Part shown: piece after piece, positions 50,755-58,432 of the stretch
Layout of the letters: each line of letters begins with the position of its first letter
Position numbering within the stretch: the first letter of the stretch is position 1
Assembly (NCBI RefSeq): GCF_014648895.1
Contig: NZ_BMRZ01000001.1
Coordinates: 1,148,401-1,212,400, forward strand
Length of the DNA: 64,000 bases
From: Streptomyces tanashiensis
Lineage (GTDB): Bacteria > Actinomycetota > Actinomycetes > Streptomycetales > Streptomycetaceae
Direction of reading: 5' to 3'
Program-made: the position numbers and the translations under genes
The notes under the pieces: model-generated
Databases searched by the model: none
Told to the model about the DNA's origin: nothing
Seen by the model: the letters and a program-made list of their open reading frames with translations, nothing else

Positions 50755-51711
50755 ATGGCGGTCGAGAGGTCGGATGCGGACAAGGGTCTGATGGACCAGC
50801 ACGCCCTGCCCTGGGTGGAGGCGAACGAGGACGACGCCCACGCGGCCGCCGACCGCCTCCGCCCCTTCGGTGCGAAGTTCGCGGACGACCGGGCGGACGC
50901 GGCCAAGGCGGTCGAGCGACTCGTGTCCAGCGGGCAGGGCGAGGCGAACAAGGCGCTCGCGGAGCACTGGGAGGGCCTGGCGGCCCAGTTCTCGCAGGTG
51001 TCCTCGGCGGCCGGGACCATCGCCGACGGCATGGACGGGTGCGGCGACATCGTCTCCGGGGCGAAGAACGCCGTTCTCGACCTCGTCCACAACCTGCGGT
51101 CGTCGGTCTCCCGCCTCTCGGACGCCATGATGCCGACGACCGACACCGCGCTCACCCAGGCGGAGGCGGCGGAGGCGGAGAAGGTCAGGCCCCGGTTCCA
51201 GGCCGAGGTGACCTCGGCGACCACCCACGGCGAGGAGCGCCTGAAGCGCGTACGGAACGACAGCGCCGTCGGATCCCTCAAGTCCATCGCCGGACTGCCC
51301 GAGGGGACCGGCGGTGGCACCGGCCGGCAGGGCGACGGCACCGGCGGGCAGGGCGCCGACAGGATGCACCTGGCCTCCGCCGGCGGCTCCTGGTGGGGTG
51401 ATCTGATCCACGACGACGACGAGCACACGCACGCGGCCAAACGGCTCGGGAAGATCGCCGACCACATCCGTGACACCACCTCGCAGCCCCTCGCCCAGGC
51501 CGTCCTCGCCGTGACCGAACTCGGCGCGAGCGGCGCCGTCGGCGCCTCCCTGGCCGCCGGCATCCGCCCGCTCCTCGACGACCTCGTGCTCGCCTCGCTC
51601 GCCCTCGCCGACCACCTGACCGGTCCGCTCACCGGTGCGATCAAGGCCGCCGCCGAGGAGCAGAAGCGCAGGCAGGACGAGATCAGGGACCGCTTCGGCT
51701 GGAGGCGCTAG
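50755..51711 (+). CDS. WXG100-like helical protein
   Basis: A 318-residue, mostly helical soluble protein. The N-terminal 130 residues (HAAADRLRPFGAKFADDRAD, then EHWEGLAAQFSQVSSAAGTI) have the heptad pattern and the W-x-G-like centre (HWEG) of WXG100 proteins secreted by type VII systems. A Gly-rich linker (residues about 181-196) and two further helical segments follow. It has no signal peptide, toxin motif or adjacent ESX genes. I would treat it as a possible type VII substrate or a coiled-coil scaffold. Confidence 0.68.
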   Translation: MAVERSDADKGLMDQHALPWVEANEDDAHAAADRLRPFGAKFADDRADAAKAVERLVSSGQGEANKALAEHWEGLAAQFSQVSSAAGTIADGMDGCGDIVSGAKNAVLDLVHNLRSSVSRLSDAMMPTTDTALTQAEAAEAEKVRPRFQAEVTSATTHGEERLKRVRNDSAVGSLKSIAGLPEGTGGGTGRQGDGTGGQGADRMHLASAGGSWWGDLIHDDDEHTHAAKRLGKIADHIRDTTSQPLAQAVLAVTELGASGAVGASLAAGIRPLLDDLVLASLALADHLTGPLTGAIKAAAEEQKRRQDEIRDRFGWRR

Positions 51712-51735
51712 AGAGCGTCTCGCCGATCGGGCCGG

Positions 51736-51781
51736 GACAGCCCACTGGGGCCCGCCTCGTGGCGGGCCCCAGTGGGCTGTC
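51736..51781. terminator. Long bidirectional terminator hairpin
   Basis: A perfect 21-bp stem (51736-51756 with 51761-51781) and a TCGT loop between the convergent WXG-like and chitinase genes. Confidence 0.9.
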
Positions 51782-51790
51782 GGGCGGGGT

Positions 51791-53314
51791 TCAGCAGGCG
51801 CCGAGGTCCTGCCAGACGCCCCACTCGCCGGTGGTGCCGGGCTCCTCGCCGGTCGTCCACCACTTGGCCTTCCAGGTGTGGCCCTTGTGCGAGACCTGCT
51901 GGCCGCCGGTGTACACGCTGGAGGACACCCACGGGGCCGCCGTGCACTGCGTGGCGCCGCCGGTGACGGTCAGGGAGAGGACCGCCGCGTGTCCGGCCGA
52001 CGGGCTCGCTCCGTTCACCACGAGCTGGTAGGTGCCGGAGACCGTGGCCGCCGTGGTGTTCACGGTGAGGGTCGAGGAGCCTCCGGCCGTCACCGAGGCG
52101 GGGCTGAGCGTGGCGGTGACGCCGGCGGGCAGTCCGCCGACCGTGAGGTTCACCGTCTGTGCCGTGCCGGCGGTGACGGCGGTCTTCACCGTGGCGGAGG
52201 TGGACGCACCGGCGGTGACGGTGGCGGCGGCCGGGGTGGTGGTCACCGAGAAGTCGTCGGCCGGGGTCGTGGTCCCGCTGGTGAAGGGGGCGAAGATGTG
52301 CGAGAAGTCCCAGGTGTTCTGCTGGATGCCCGAGCAGTTGTCGGCGGCTGCGCCGCCGGCGCAGCCGCCGTTGTCACGCTGGAGTGCCCAGAACGAGAGG
52401 GTGTTGATGCCCTTGGAGACCGCCCAGTCGTAGACCGTGCGGGCGTTGGCGAGGGTGAAGGTCTCGGCGGGGCCGAAGTCGTCGACGCCGATCATCTCGG
52501 TGATGCCGACCATGCCCCAGAGCTGGGCGGACGTCTTGGTGGGGTAGAGCTTGGCGAGCTGGTCGTAGAGGCCCTGGGCGGCGGTCTTGGTGTCCGCGGC
52601 CATGTCGTGGGCGGCGTTGTCGTAGTAGTCGAAGGTCATCATGTTGACGACGTCGACGCGCGCGCCGTTGGTCACGGCGTTCTTGAGGACCGCGAGCCCG
52701 CTGGCGGCGAGGCCGTGGGTGGTCGTCGGCAGGGTGTACGAGATCTGGATCTGGCGGCCGTTGGCGGCGGCCCAGTCCTGGACGACCTTGATGGCCTTGT
52801 TGCGGCGGTCGATGCCGGCGGTGTTGTCGAGGGAGTCGACCTCGATGTCCATGTCGAGCCGGGTGACGTCGTAGGTCGTGATGACCTTCTCGTACACGGC
52901 GGCGATCTGGTTGACGTCGGTGCAGCTGTCGGCGATCTCGGTGCCGGTGGTGTCGGCCGTGTAGCCGCCGAAGGAGGGGATGACGTCGCCGCCGCGGGAG
53001 CGCATGGTCGCGATGTCGGCGCCGAAGGAGGACGCGGCGACGGGCAGACCGGTGTCGCCGTTCCAGTAGGCGGTGCAGGATCCCTTGGCGGCGGTCTGGA
53101 GGAACGCCATCGTGAGGTGCTTGGCGCCCGACTGCGCGCTGAGGGCGGCGGGGCTCTCCCCGGTCCAGGACTCGAAGTAGGGGGCGAAGACCCGGGCGGG
53201 GAGCGGGGTGGCCGCCTGGGCGGGGGCGGTGGCGACGGTGGCGAGGCCGAGGGCGGCCACGGCGGTCACGGCGGCGGTGAGGGCCGAGCGGAGCGAACGT
53301 ACGCGTCGTCTCAT
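51791..53314 (-). CDS. Secreted GH18 chitinase with carbohydrate-binding module
   Basis: A 507-residue exported chitinase. A signal peptide (residues 1 to about 35, ending APAQA) is followed by the GH18 barrel with the catalytic motif LDMDIE (Asp154, Asp156, acid Glu158). A Thr/Ala-rich immunoglobulin-like domain of about 90 residues comes next, then a C-terminal CBM5/12-type chitin-binding module (WVSSSVYTGGQQVSHKGHTW, then WGVWQDLGAC). The ATG at 53314 begins MRRRVRSLRS. Paired 12-bp direct repeats about 100-130 bases upstream are the kind found before streptomycete chitinase genes. Confidence 0.93.
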   Translation of the reverse strand: MRRRVRSLRSALTAAVTAVAALGLATVATAPAQAATPLPARVFAPYFESWTGESPAALSAQSGAKHLTMAFLQTAAKGSCTAYWNGDTGLPVAASSFGADIATMRSRGGDVIPSFGGYTADTTGTEIADSCTDVNQIAAVYEKVITTYDVTRLDMDIEVDSLDNTAGIDRRNKAIKVVQDWAAANGRQIQISYTLPTTTHGLAASGLAVLKNAVTNGARVDVVNMMTFDYYDNAAHDMAADTKTAAQGLYDQLAKLYPTKTSAQLWGMVGITEMIGVDDFGPAETFTLANARTVYDWAVSKGINTLSFWALQRDNGGCAGGAAADNCSGIQQNTWDFSHIFAPFTSGTTTPADDFSVTTTPAAATVTAGASTSATVKTAVTAGTAQTVNLTVGGLPAGVTATLSPASVTAGGSSTLTVNTTAATVSGTYQLVVNGASPSAGHAAVLSLTVTGGATQCTAAPWVSSSVYTGGQQVSHKGHTWKAKWWTTGEEPGTTGEWGVWQDLGAC

Positions 53315-53415
53315 GGCAATCCAATGACTGTGGGGGGGGTGTGGGGGTGCGTCAACGTCCTTGTCGCGCACGACTGTTGCGATACGGAGTAACCCCGCGG
53401 CCATGGGCACGTCAA

Positions 53416-53443
53416 TGACCTGGACCAAACTTGGACTAGACCA
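53416..53443 (-). promoter_or_regulatory. Direct repeats of the chitinase promoter
   Basis: TGACCTGGACCA (53416-53427) and TGGACTAGACCA (53432-53443). Read on the minus strand these give TGGTC-type repeats similar to the 12-bp elements and DasR sites of streptomycete chi genes. They lie about 105 bases before the chitinase start. Confidence 0.7.
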
Positions 53444-53594
53444 ATTTCGCGCTTCGTTGCGTGGTACATCCAGCCGGCGCGGGCGCGTGCTGGAGCGATG
53501 CGCGCGGGCCGCCGGATTGGTCCAGCGAGCCCAGCCTCACGGCCTCCGCGCTCGGAAGCGGTTCCTCCGCCGACCGCCCGGGTACCTGGCGTAC

Positions 53595-53759
53595 ATGTCA
53601 AAAGGCTGGCGCTGGTTCCTCCTGGCCGTCCTCGTCGTCTGGACCGTCTTCGCGCTCCAGTGGACGGATCTCGGCTGCGACTACCCCGAGGCCTATCTGG
53701 CGGTGCTCCGCTTCGGCACACCGGAGGGCCTGGAGTTCCTCCCGGCCTGCGCGGGCTAG
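53595..53759 (+). CDS. Small single-span membrane protein
   Basis: A 54-residue protein with a basic start (MSKGWRW), one hydrophobic helix (residues 8-23) and a short outside tail with two cysteines (GCDYPEAY, then LPACAG). The ATG at 53595 is preferred over a start at 53361, whose extra residues lie in the chitinase promoter. No family known to me. Confidence 0.55.
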   Translation: MSKGWRWFLLAVLVVWTVFALQWTDLGCDYPEAYLAVLRFGTPEGLEFLPACAG

Positions 53760-53785
53760 CCGGTTCCGCTGCCTAGGATCGCCGC

Positions 53786-54085
53786 ATGACCCGTCACTCG
53801 CGCTCGTCCCTGTCGCTCTGGTCGCGGGACTCGTTCCTGTCCGTCGGCTCGGTCGGATCGACCCTCTCGATCGGCTCGGTCGGCTCGTTCCTCTCCGTCG
53901 GCTCGGTCGGCTCCGCCCTCTCGGTCGCCTCCGTCGGCTCCTGGGCCAGCCTCGGCTCCCTCCTGTCCGCCCGGTCCAGCTGGTCGGTCCTCTCCTGGCG
54001 CTCCCACCGGGGCGTCCTCGCGGCGGGCGCGGTGCTCGCGGTGGCGGGGACGGTCGCGGTGACGAGCGCCCGCCGGACCCGCTGA
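53786..54085 (+). CDS. Ser/Gly-repeat protein with C-terminal membrane helix
   Basis: A 99-residue protein. After MTRHSRSSLSLWSRDS come nine or so SVGS/SIGS-like units (residues 17-60), then a hydrophobic helix near the C-terminus (VLAAGAVLAVAGTVAV) and a basic end. The repeats have the small-residue periodicity of a beta-solenoid. I recall similar short repetitive proteins in other streptomycetes. Reading the opposite strand gives only Glu/Arg-rich sequence. Function unknown. Confidence 0.65.
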   Translation: MTRHSRSSLSLWSRDSFLSVGSVGSTLSIGSVGSFLSVGSVGSALSVASVGSWASLGSLLSARSSWSVLSWRSHRGVLAAGAVLAVAGTVAVTSARRTR

Positions 54086-54140
54086 CGCGCACCGGGGCGC
54101 GAGCCGAGCGCGTGTCGGGCGCGTGTCGGGCGCGGGCTGG

Positions 54141-54914
54141 TCAGAGGGTCTCGGGCACCCCCGGGCGGAGCCATCGGAGACGGTCCTCCAGGTCCGGGGC
54201 CCCGAAGGCCTCCGTGATGCGGGCCGGGTCCTCCGCGAGGTGGGTCCAGGAGTCGAAGTGGAGCGGGACCACCGTGCGGGCGCCCAGGGTGCGGGCGAGG
54301 GCCGCGCCCTCCCCGGCGCTCATCGAGAAGGCGCGGTCGCCGGTGGACGGGAAGTGCGCGTCGCCGAGGTGGAGGAAGGCCGTGCCGATACGGAAGCGGG
54401 CGGCGATCTCCGTGAGGGCGTCGTGGCGGACGGTGTCGCCCGAGACGTAGAGCGTGCCGCCCTCGTACGCGACGACGAAGCCGGTGACCGGGCCCGTCAC
54501 GTGCTCGGTGCCCTCCGGGCCGTGCCGGGCGGGGGTGGCCGTGACCGTGACGGCCGTGGCCCCGGCGGTGATCCTCCGGCTCTCCCAGGGCGCGAGCCCC
54601 TCCGCCCGGCCGCCGAGGCGTGCGGCGGCCTCCGGGGTGGTGAGGACCGCTCCCGCGCGGGCGAGGACCTCGCGGCCGGTCCGGTCGAGGTTGTCGGCGT
54701 GCTGGTCGTGCGAGAGCAGGACCAGGTCGACGGGCGGGAGTTCGGCCGCGGTCAGCGCGGGGCCCGCGGTGCGGTGGAGCGGGCGGGCGCCCGGGTAGTC
54801 GGCGGGGGCCGGGTCCAGTGCGGGGTCAGTGAGGACGGTGAGGTCGCCGATGCGCAGGAGGACGGTCGCCGTGCCGAGGTAGGTGGCGGTGACGGTCTCG
54901 ACGGGCGCGCTCAC
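54141..54914 (-). CDS. MBL-fold metallohydrolase (UlaG/YtnP-like)
   Basis: A 257-residue metallo-beta-lactamase-fold protein. The metal-binding motif reads SHDQHADNLD, so the first His and the Asp-His pair are present, with Gln in the second variable position. Further ligands are probably in YVSGDTVRHD and VVPLHFDSW. Family members hydrolyse lactones or act as general hydrolases. The GTG at 54914 overlaps the stop of the FMN reductase gene (GTGA), so the two are co-translated. Confidence 0.86.
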   Translation of the reverse strand: MSAPVETVTATYLGTATVLLRIGDLTVLTDPALDPAPADYPGARPLHRTAGPALTAAELPPVDLVLLSHDQHADNLDRTGREVLARAGAVLTTPEAAARLGGRAEGLAPWESRRITAGATAVTVTATPARHGPEGTEHVTGPVTGFVVAYEGGTLYVSGDTVRHDALTEIAARFRIGTAFLHLGDAHFPSTGDRAFSMSAGEGAALARTLGARTVVPLHFDSWTHLAEDPARITEAFGAPDLEDRLRWLRPGVPETL

Positions 54915-55519
54915 GCGCAGGCCTTCGAAGCGCCCGTCTCCGAGGCGCCGGCCTTCGAGGCGTCGATCTTGGCCTGGAGGGAGGCCAGGAGGCCCTGGAG
55001 GAGCTCGATGGTGAGCTCGTCCGTGAGGTTGCCGTCGGCGTCGAAGCGCTCGTGCGAGCGGAAGACGTGGACCTCGGGCTTCACGACGACGTCGCTGTCG
55101 GTCCAGACGAAGACCTGACGGAGGGCGAGCTGCGCCCGGACCGTGCCGAAGTTGGTGGGCGCGGCGCCGAGGATCGCGGTGGGCTTGCGGTGCAGCGGGA
55201 GGCCCTCGGTCCTCGTCCAGTCGGTGGACAGCCAGTCGAGCGCGTTCTTGAGGACACCGGGGACGGAGTAGTTGAACTCCGGTGTGGCGATGAGCAGTCC
55301 GTCCGCCTCCATGACCCGGCGGCGCAGCTCGTTCACGACGGCCGGGCGCAGCTCGGGGGTGTCGAGGTCCTGCTCGTACGGCGGGATCTCGCGCAGGTCC
55401 TCGTAGATCTCGATCTCCTGGCCGCCGGGGTTGAACTTCCGGGCGGCGTGCAGCAGTCGGGTGTTGTGCGAGGCGGCGCGGAGCGAGCCGGAGATGGCGA
55501 GGATCGTGGACGCGGTCAT
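54911..55519 (-). CDS. NADPH-dependent FMN reductase family protein
   Basis: A 202-residue flavodoxin-fold oxidoreductase. The FMN phosphate loop is ISGSLRAASHNTRLLHAA, and the flavin ring contact TPEFNYSVPGVLKNALDWLS is the family hallmark. It would reduce quinones, azo compounds or free flavin using NAD(P)H. It is divergent from the pirin gene across a region with repeated TetR-type half-sites and heads a two-gene transcript with the MBL-fold hydrolase. Confidence 0.9.
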   Translation of the reverse strand: MTASTILAISGSLRAASHNTRLLHAARKFNPGGQEIEIYEDLREIPPYEQDLDTPELRPAVVNELRRRVMEADGLLIATPEFNYSVPGVLKNALDWLSTDWTRTEGLPLHRKPTAILGAAPTNFGTVRAQLALRQVFVWTDSDVVVKPEVHVFRSHERFDADGNLTDELTIELLQGLLASLQAKIDASKAGASETGASKACA

Positions 55520-55578
55520 GGGAACCCCCCAGTTCGTCGGGTGAGCCGGCGGGTGCCGGACTCGACGGTCCTGAAGCT

Positions 55579-55616
55579 AAACCGATCGGTTCAGTCTGTC
55601 AACCAAACAGTTCAGT
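55579..55616. promoter_or_regulatory. Repeated AAACNGTTCAGT-type operator sites
   Basis: AAACCGATCGGTTCAGT (55579-55595) and AAACAGTTCAGT (55605-55616), with GAACTGAAT and GTTCATTC further on. The same motif recurs at 57650 before the TetR gene, so this region is a likely operator for that regulator, controlling the pirin-MFS and FMN reductase transcripts. Confidence 0.65.
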
Positions 55617-55654
55617 CTTGACAGTGAACTGAATGGTGTAGTTCATTCGAGGGC

Positions 55655-56569
55655 ATGGCCACTCACGCGCTCACCGCAGGGCGGACCGTCGCCCGCGTCG
55701 CCCGCCCCTTCCACACCTACGAAGGCGCCGGATTCCCCGTACGCCGCCCCTTCCCGACCGAGGAACTCCCCTTCGTCGACCCCTTCCTGATGATTGACCA
55801 GGTCGGACCGGTCGAGCTCGCGCCGGGCGAGGCGAAGGGCGCGCCCCCGCACCCGCACCGGGGCTTCGAGACCATCCAGTACGTCCTCGACGGCGACATC
55901 GCGAACGCCGACTCGCGCGGCCACCGCGCCGTCGTCCGCGCCGGCGGCGCCCAGTGGCTCACCGCCGGCTCCGGGATCGTCCACGAGGCCCTGCCCACCC
56001 CGGAGTTCCTCGCCTCGGGCGGACGGCAGCACATGCTCCAGATCTGGCTGAACCTCCCCGCCCGCCTCAAGGGCGTCCCGCCGCGGAGCCAGAACGCCGA
56101 GCCGGCCGACCTCCCCGTGGCCGTCACCCCGGAGGGCGCCGAACTGACCGTCCTCGCCGGGACCAGCCACGGCGTGACCGGCCCCTTCGAGACCCGTACG
56201 CCGGTCCTCGTCGCCCACGGTCGGCTCGCGCCCGGCACCCGCGCCGAGTTCACCGTCCCCGCCGGGCACAACCCGATGGTGTACGTGATGCGGGGCGAGG
56301 CCACCGTCTCCGGCGAGCACCTCCCCGACGGCCACCTCGCGGTCCTCGCCCGGGACGGGGAACGGTTCACGGTCGAGGCCCCGTCGGCCACCGGGGCACC
56401 TGCCGCCGCCGGGGCCCCCGGCGCCGTCACCGAGGTCCTCGTCCTGACCGGCGAACCGATCGGCGAACCGGTCGCCCGCAGCGGGCCCTTCGTGATGAAC
56501 ACGCCCGACGAACTCCGCCGGGCGGAACGGGACTTCCGGCAGGGCCTGATGGGCCGGATGCCGGTATGA
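55655..56569 (+). CDS. Pirin-family protein
   Basis: A 304-residue bicupin of the pirin family. The metal-binding motif HPHRGFET is near residue 68, and the later GSGIVHEALP carries the remaining His/Glu ligands. Bacterial pirins act as quercetinase-like oxygenases or as regulators. The ATG at 55655 starts MATHALTAGR. The stop overlaps the MFS gene (ATGA). The stretch encoding ELAPGEAKGAPPHPH resembles the phage phiC31 integration site, which in S. coelicolor also lies in a pirin gene. Confidence 0.9.
   Translation: MATHALTAGRTVARVARPFHTYEGAGFPVRRPFPTEELPFVDPFLMIDQVGPVELAPGEAKGAPPHPHRGFETIQYVLDGDIANADSRGHRAVVRAGGAQWLTAGSGIVHEALPTPEFLASGGRQHMLQIWLNLPARLKGVPPRSQNAEPADLPVAVTPEGAELTVLAGTSHGVTGPFETRTPVLVAHGRLAPGTRAEFTVPAGHNPMVYVMRGEATVSGEHLPDGHLAVLARDGERFTVEAPSATGAPAAAGAPGAVTEVLVLTGEPIGEPVARSGPFVMNTPDELRRAERDFRQGLMGRMPV
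55813..55858 (-). other. phiC31 attB-like sequence within the pirin gene
   Basis: Read on the minus strand, about 37 of 46 positions match the phiC31 attB I recall, including the central TT crossover dinucleotide, but the base after it is C rather than G. It may be a secondary (pseudo-attB) site; a better match may exist elsewhere in the genome. Confidence 0.5.
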
Positions 56570-57669
56570 CGGCGCTGTCGACGCCCCCGGAGGCCAAGGA
56601 GACCGCCCCCCGGAGCGGCCTCCTGCTCGCCGCCCTCGCCGCGCCCGCCGCCATGGGCGTGTCGGGGCCGAGCCTCGCGCTGCCGGAGGCCGCGCGCGCC
56701 CTGGCCGTCACCCCGGCGGCGGCCGCCTGGCTGATGACGGCGTTCGGACTCGGGATGGCGATCGGCACCCCGCTCCTCTCGGCCACCGCCGGACGGCGGC
56801 ACGGCGCCGCCGGTGTCCTCAGGGCCGCCGCCGCCCTCGTGGCCCTCGGCTCCCTCCTCGTGCTCCTCGCCCCGAACCTGCCCCTGGCGATCGGCGGGCG
56901 GGCCCTGGAGGCGGCCGGAGCGGCGGGCCTGAACGTCGCCGCCTTCCAGCTCGCGGGCCGCGACCCCTCGGGCCGGACCCCGGGCCTGGTCGCGATCGGC
57001 AGCGCGGCGGGGGGCACCGCGGGCCTGTTCGCGGGGGCGGCGGTGGCCGGGGTGTTCGGCTGGCGCGGCGCCCTGGTCCTCCCGCTCCTCGGCCTGCTCC
57101 CCCTGCGCCCCGCGCTCCGCCTGGCGGGCGGGGAGCCGGCACGGACCGACGACACCCCCCGTACCTCCGCGGCCCTCCCCCTCGACATCCTCCGCGACCG
57201 CCGCTTCCTCGCCGCCGCCGCGCTCATGCTGGCGCTCTCGACCGTCAACTTCGCCCTGCTGTACGCCGCTCCGCGCCGCGTCGCCGCGCTCACCGGCTGG
57301 GGCGCGGTGGAGACCGGCGCCGTCGCGTCCGTCGCCGCGCTCACCGGGGCGCTGCTGTCCTGGCAGCTGGTCCGCGCGGCCCCGGCGCTCGGCCCCGCCC
57401 GGCTGCGGGTGGTCCTCGCGCTCGGTTCGGCCGTGGCGCTCGTGCTCGCCGTGACCGCGCCCTGGCCGGCGGCCGTCCTGCTCGGCTCGGGGACCAGCGC
57501 GCTCGTCACGGCCGGCGGTCAGGGGCTGCTCACGGGCGCGGCGACCGGGGGGCTGCCGGAGGCCCGGCACGGGCTCGCGATCGGCCTGTTCAACCTGGCG
57601 TTCCTGATCGGTGTCGCGGCCGGTCCCGCCCTCGCGGCCTTTGCAGACCAAACCGTTCAGTTCATATAG
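56566..57669 (+). CDS. MFS transporter
   Basis: A 367-residue major facilitator protein with about eleven to twelve hydrophobic spans. The stretch MTAFGLGMAIGTPLLSATAG holds span 2 and the loop that follows. The ATG at 56566 overlaps the pirin stop, so the two are co-translated. The final codons (DQTVQF) are encoded by DNA that also forms the TetR-type operator at 57650. Probably a drug or metabolite exporter controlled by the downstream TetR. Confidence 0.86.
   Translation: MTALSTPPEAKETAPRSGLLLAALAAPAAMGVSGPSLALPEAARALAVTPAAAAWLMTAFGLGMAIGTPLLSATAGRRHGAAGVLRAAAALVALGSLLVLLAPNLPLAIGGRALEAAGAAGLNVAAFQLAGRDPSGRTPGLVAIGSAAGGTAGLFAGAAVAGVFGWRGALVLPLLGLLPLRPALRLAGGEPARTDDTPRTSAALPLDILRDRRFLAAAALMLALSTVNFALLYAAPRRVAALTGWGAVETGAVASVAALTGALLSWQLVRAAPALGPARLRVVLALGSAVALVLAVTAPWPAAVLLGSGTSALVTAGGQGLLTGAATGGLPEARHGLAIGLFNLAFLIGVAAGPALAAFADQTVQFI
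57650..57665. promoter_or_regulatory. Operator-like site before the TetR gene
   Basis: AAACCGTTCAGTTCAT, matching the motif at 55579-55616. It lies inside the last codons of the MFS gene, about 87 bases before the TetR start, and probably mediates autoregulation. Confidence 0.58.
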
Positions 57670-57728
57670 TGAGGGCTCTCGTCGTGAGGCCCCTCGCCGT
57701 GAGAGCCCTCGCCGTGAGACCCCTCGCC
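57669..57728 (+). repeat. Four tandem 15-bp repeats in the TetR leader
   Basis: Units start at 57669, 57684, 57699 and 57714, with consensus GTGAGRNCCCTCGCC. Each can form a small GAGG/CCTC hairpin. They fill the space between the MFS stop and the TetR gene. Confidence 0.85.
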
Positions 57729-57751
57729 ACCACCGAACCGAAGGACCGCTC

Positions 57752-58432
57752 ATGGGAGCCGGAGCCGACACCCAGGCCGACGCCATCGACGAGTACGGCA
57801 TCCCGATCATCCCGGACCCCGCCGACGCCGCCTCGCGCAAGCGCCAGGCGATCATCGACGCGGCCCTCTCCGAGTTCCTCGCGGAGGGGTACTCGGCGGC
57901 CTCCATGGACGCCATCACCCGCGGTTCCGGCGTCTCGAAGGCGACGATCTACAAGCACTTCGGCAGCAAGGAGCGCCTCTTCCTCGCCGTCATCGGCGGC
58001 GTCCTGCCGAAGACCTACGCCGACCTTGAGCCCTCCAACTCCACGATCGCCGACGCCCCCGACCTGCGGGCCGCGCTCGTCCGGCTCACCACCGACTGGG
58101 CCCGGATCCTGCTGCGCCCCGACATCATGTCGCTGCGCCGCCTGGTCATCGGCGAGATCGACCGCTTCCCGCAGCTCGGCCAGCTCTGGTACCGGGTCAG
58201 CTACGACATGAACAACGGCCCGCTGATCGAGGCCTTCACCGAGCTGAACGCGCGCGGCGCCCTCGACGCGCCCGACCCGGTCCTCGCCGTGCAGCAGCTG
58301 GTGGCGGCGACGGTGGGCGTGCCGCAGCTCGTCCGCACCTTCTCCCCCGACGCCGAGATCGACGACGCGGAGCTGACGCGGGTGATCAGCTCGGGAGTGG
58401 ATCTGTTCCTCGCCCGGTACGCGCGTTCCTGA
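57752..58432 (+). CDS. TetR-family regulator
   Basis: A 226-residue repressor. After an acidic N-terminal arm comes the helix-turn-helix AITRGSGVSKATIYKHFGSK. The C-terminal domain (YRVSYDMNNGPLIEAFTELN) resembles the TetR_C region of AcrR-like regulators. The ATG at 57752 follows AAGGA. Shared operator motifs at 55579-55616 and 57650-57665 point to control of the pirin-MFS transcript and the divergent FMN reductase. The 3' end overlaps the convergent permease by 47 bases. Confidence 0.88.
   Translation: MGAGADTQADAIDEYGIPIIPDPADAASRKRQAIIDAALSEFLAEGYSAASMDAITRGSGVSKATIYKHFGSKERLFLAVIGGVLPKTYADLEPSNSTIADAPDLRAALVRLTTDWARILLRPDIMSLRRLVIGEIDRFPQLGQLWYRVSYDMNNGPLIEAFTELNARGALDAPDPVLAVQQLVAATVGVPQLVRTFSPDAEIDDAELTRVISSGVDLFLARYARS

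Noticed and set aside
53794..54174. Minus-strand Glu/Pro/Thr-rich reading opposite the Ser/Gly-repeat gene
   Set aside because: Its repeats are the complement of the plus-strand repeats; the plus strand has a plausible start and a membrane helix.
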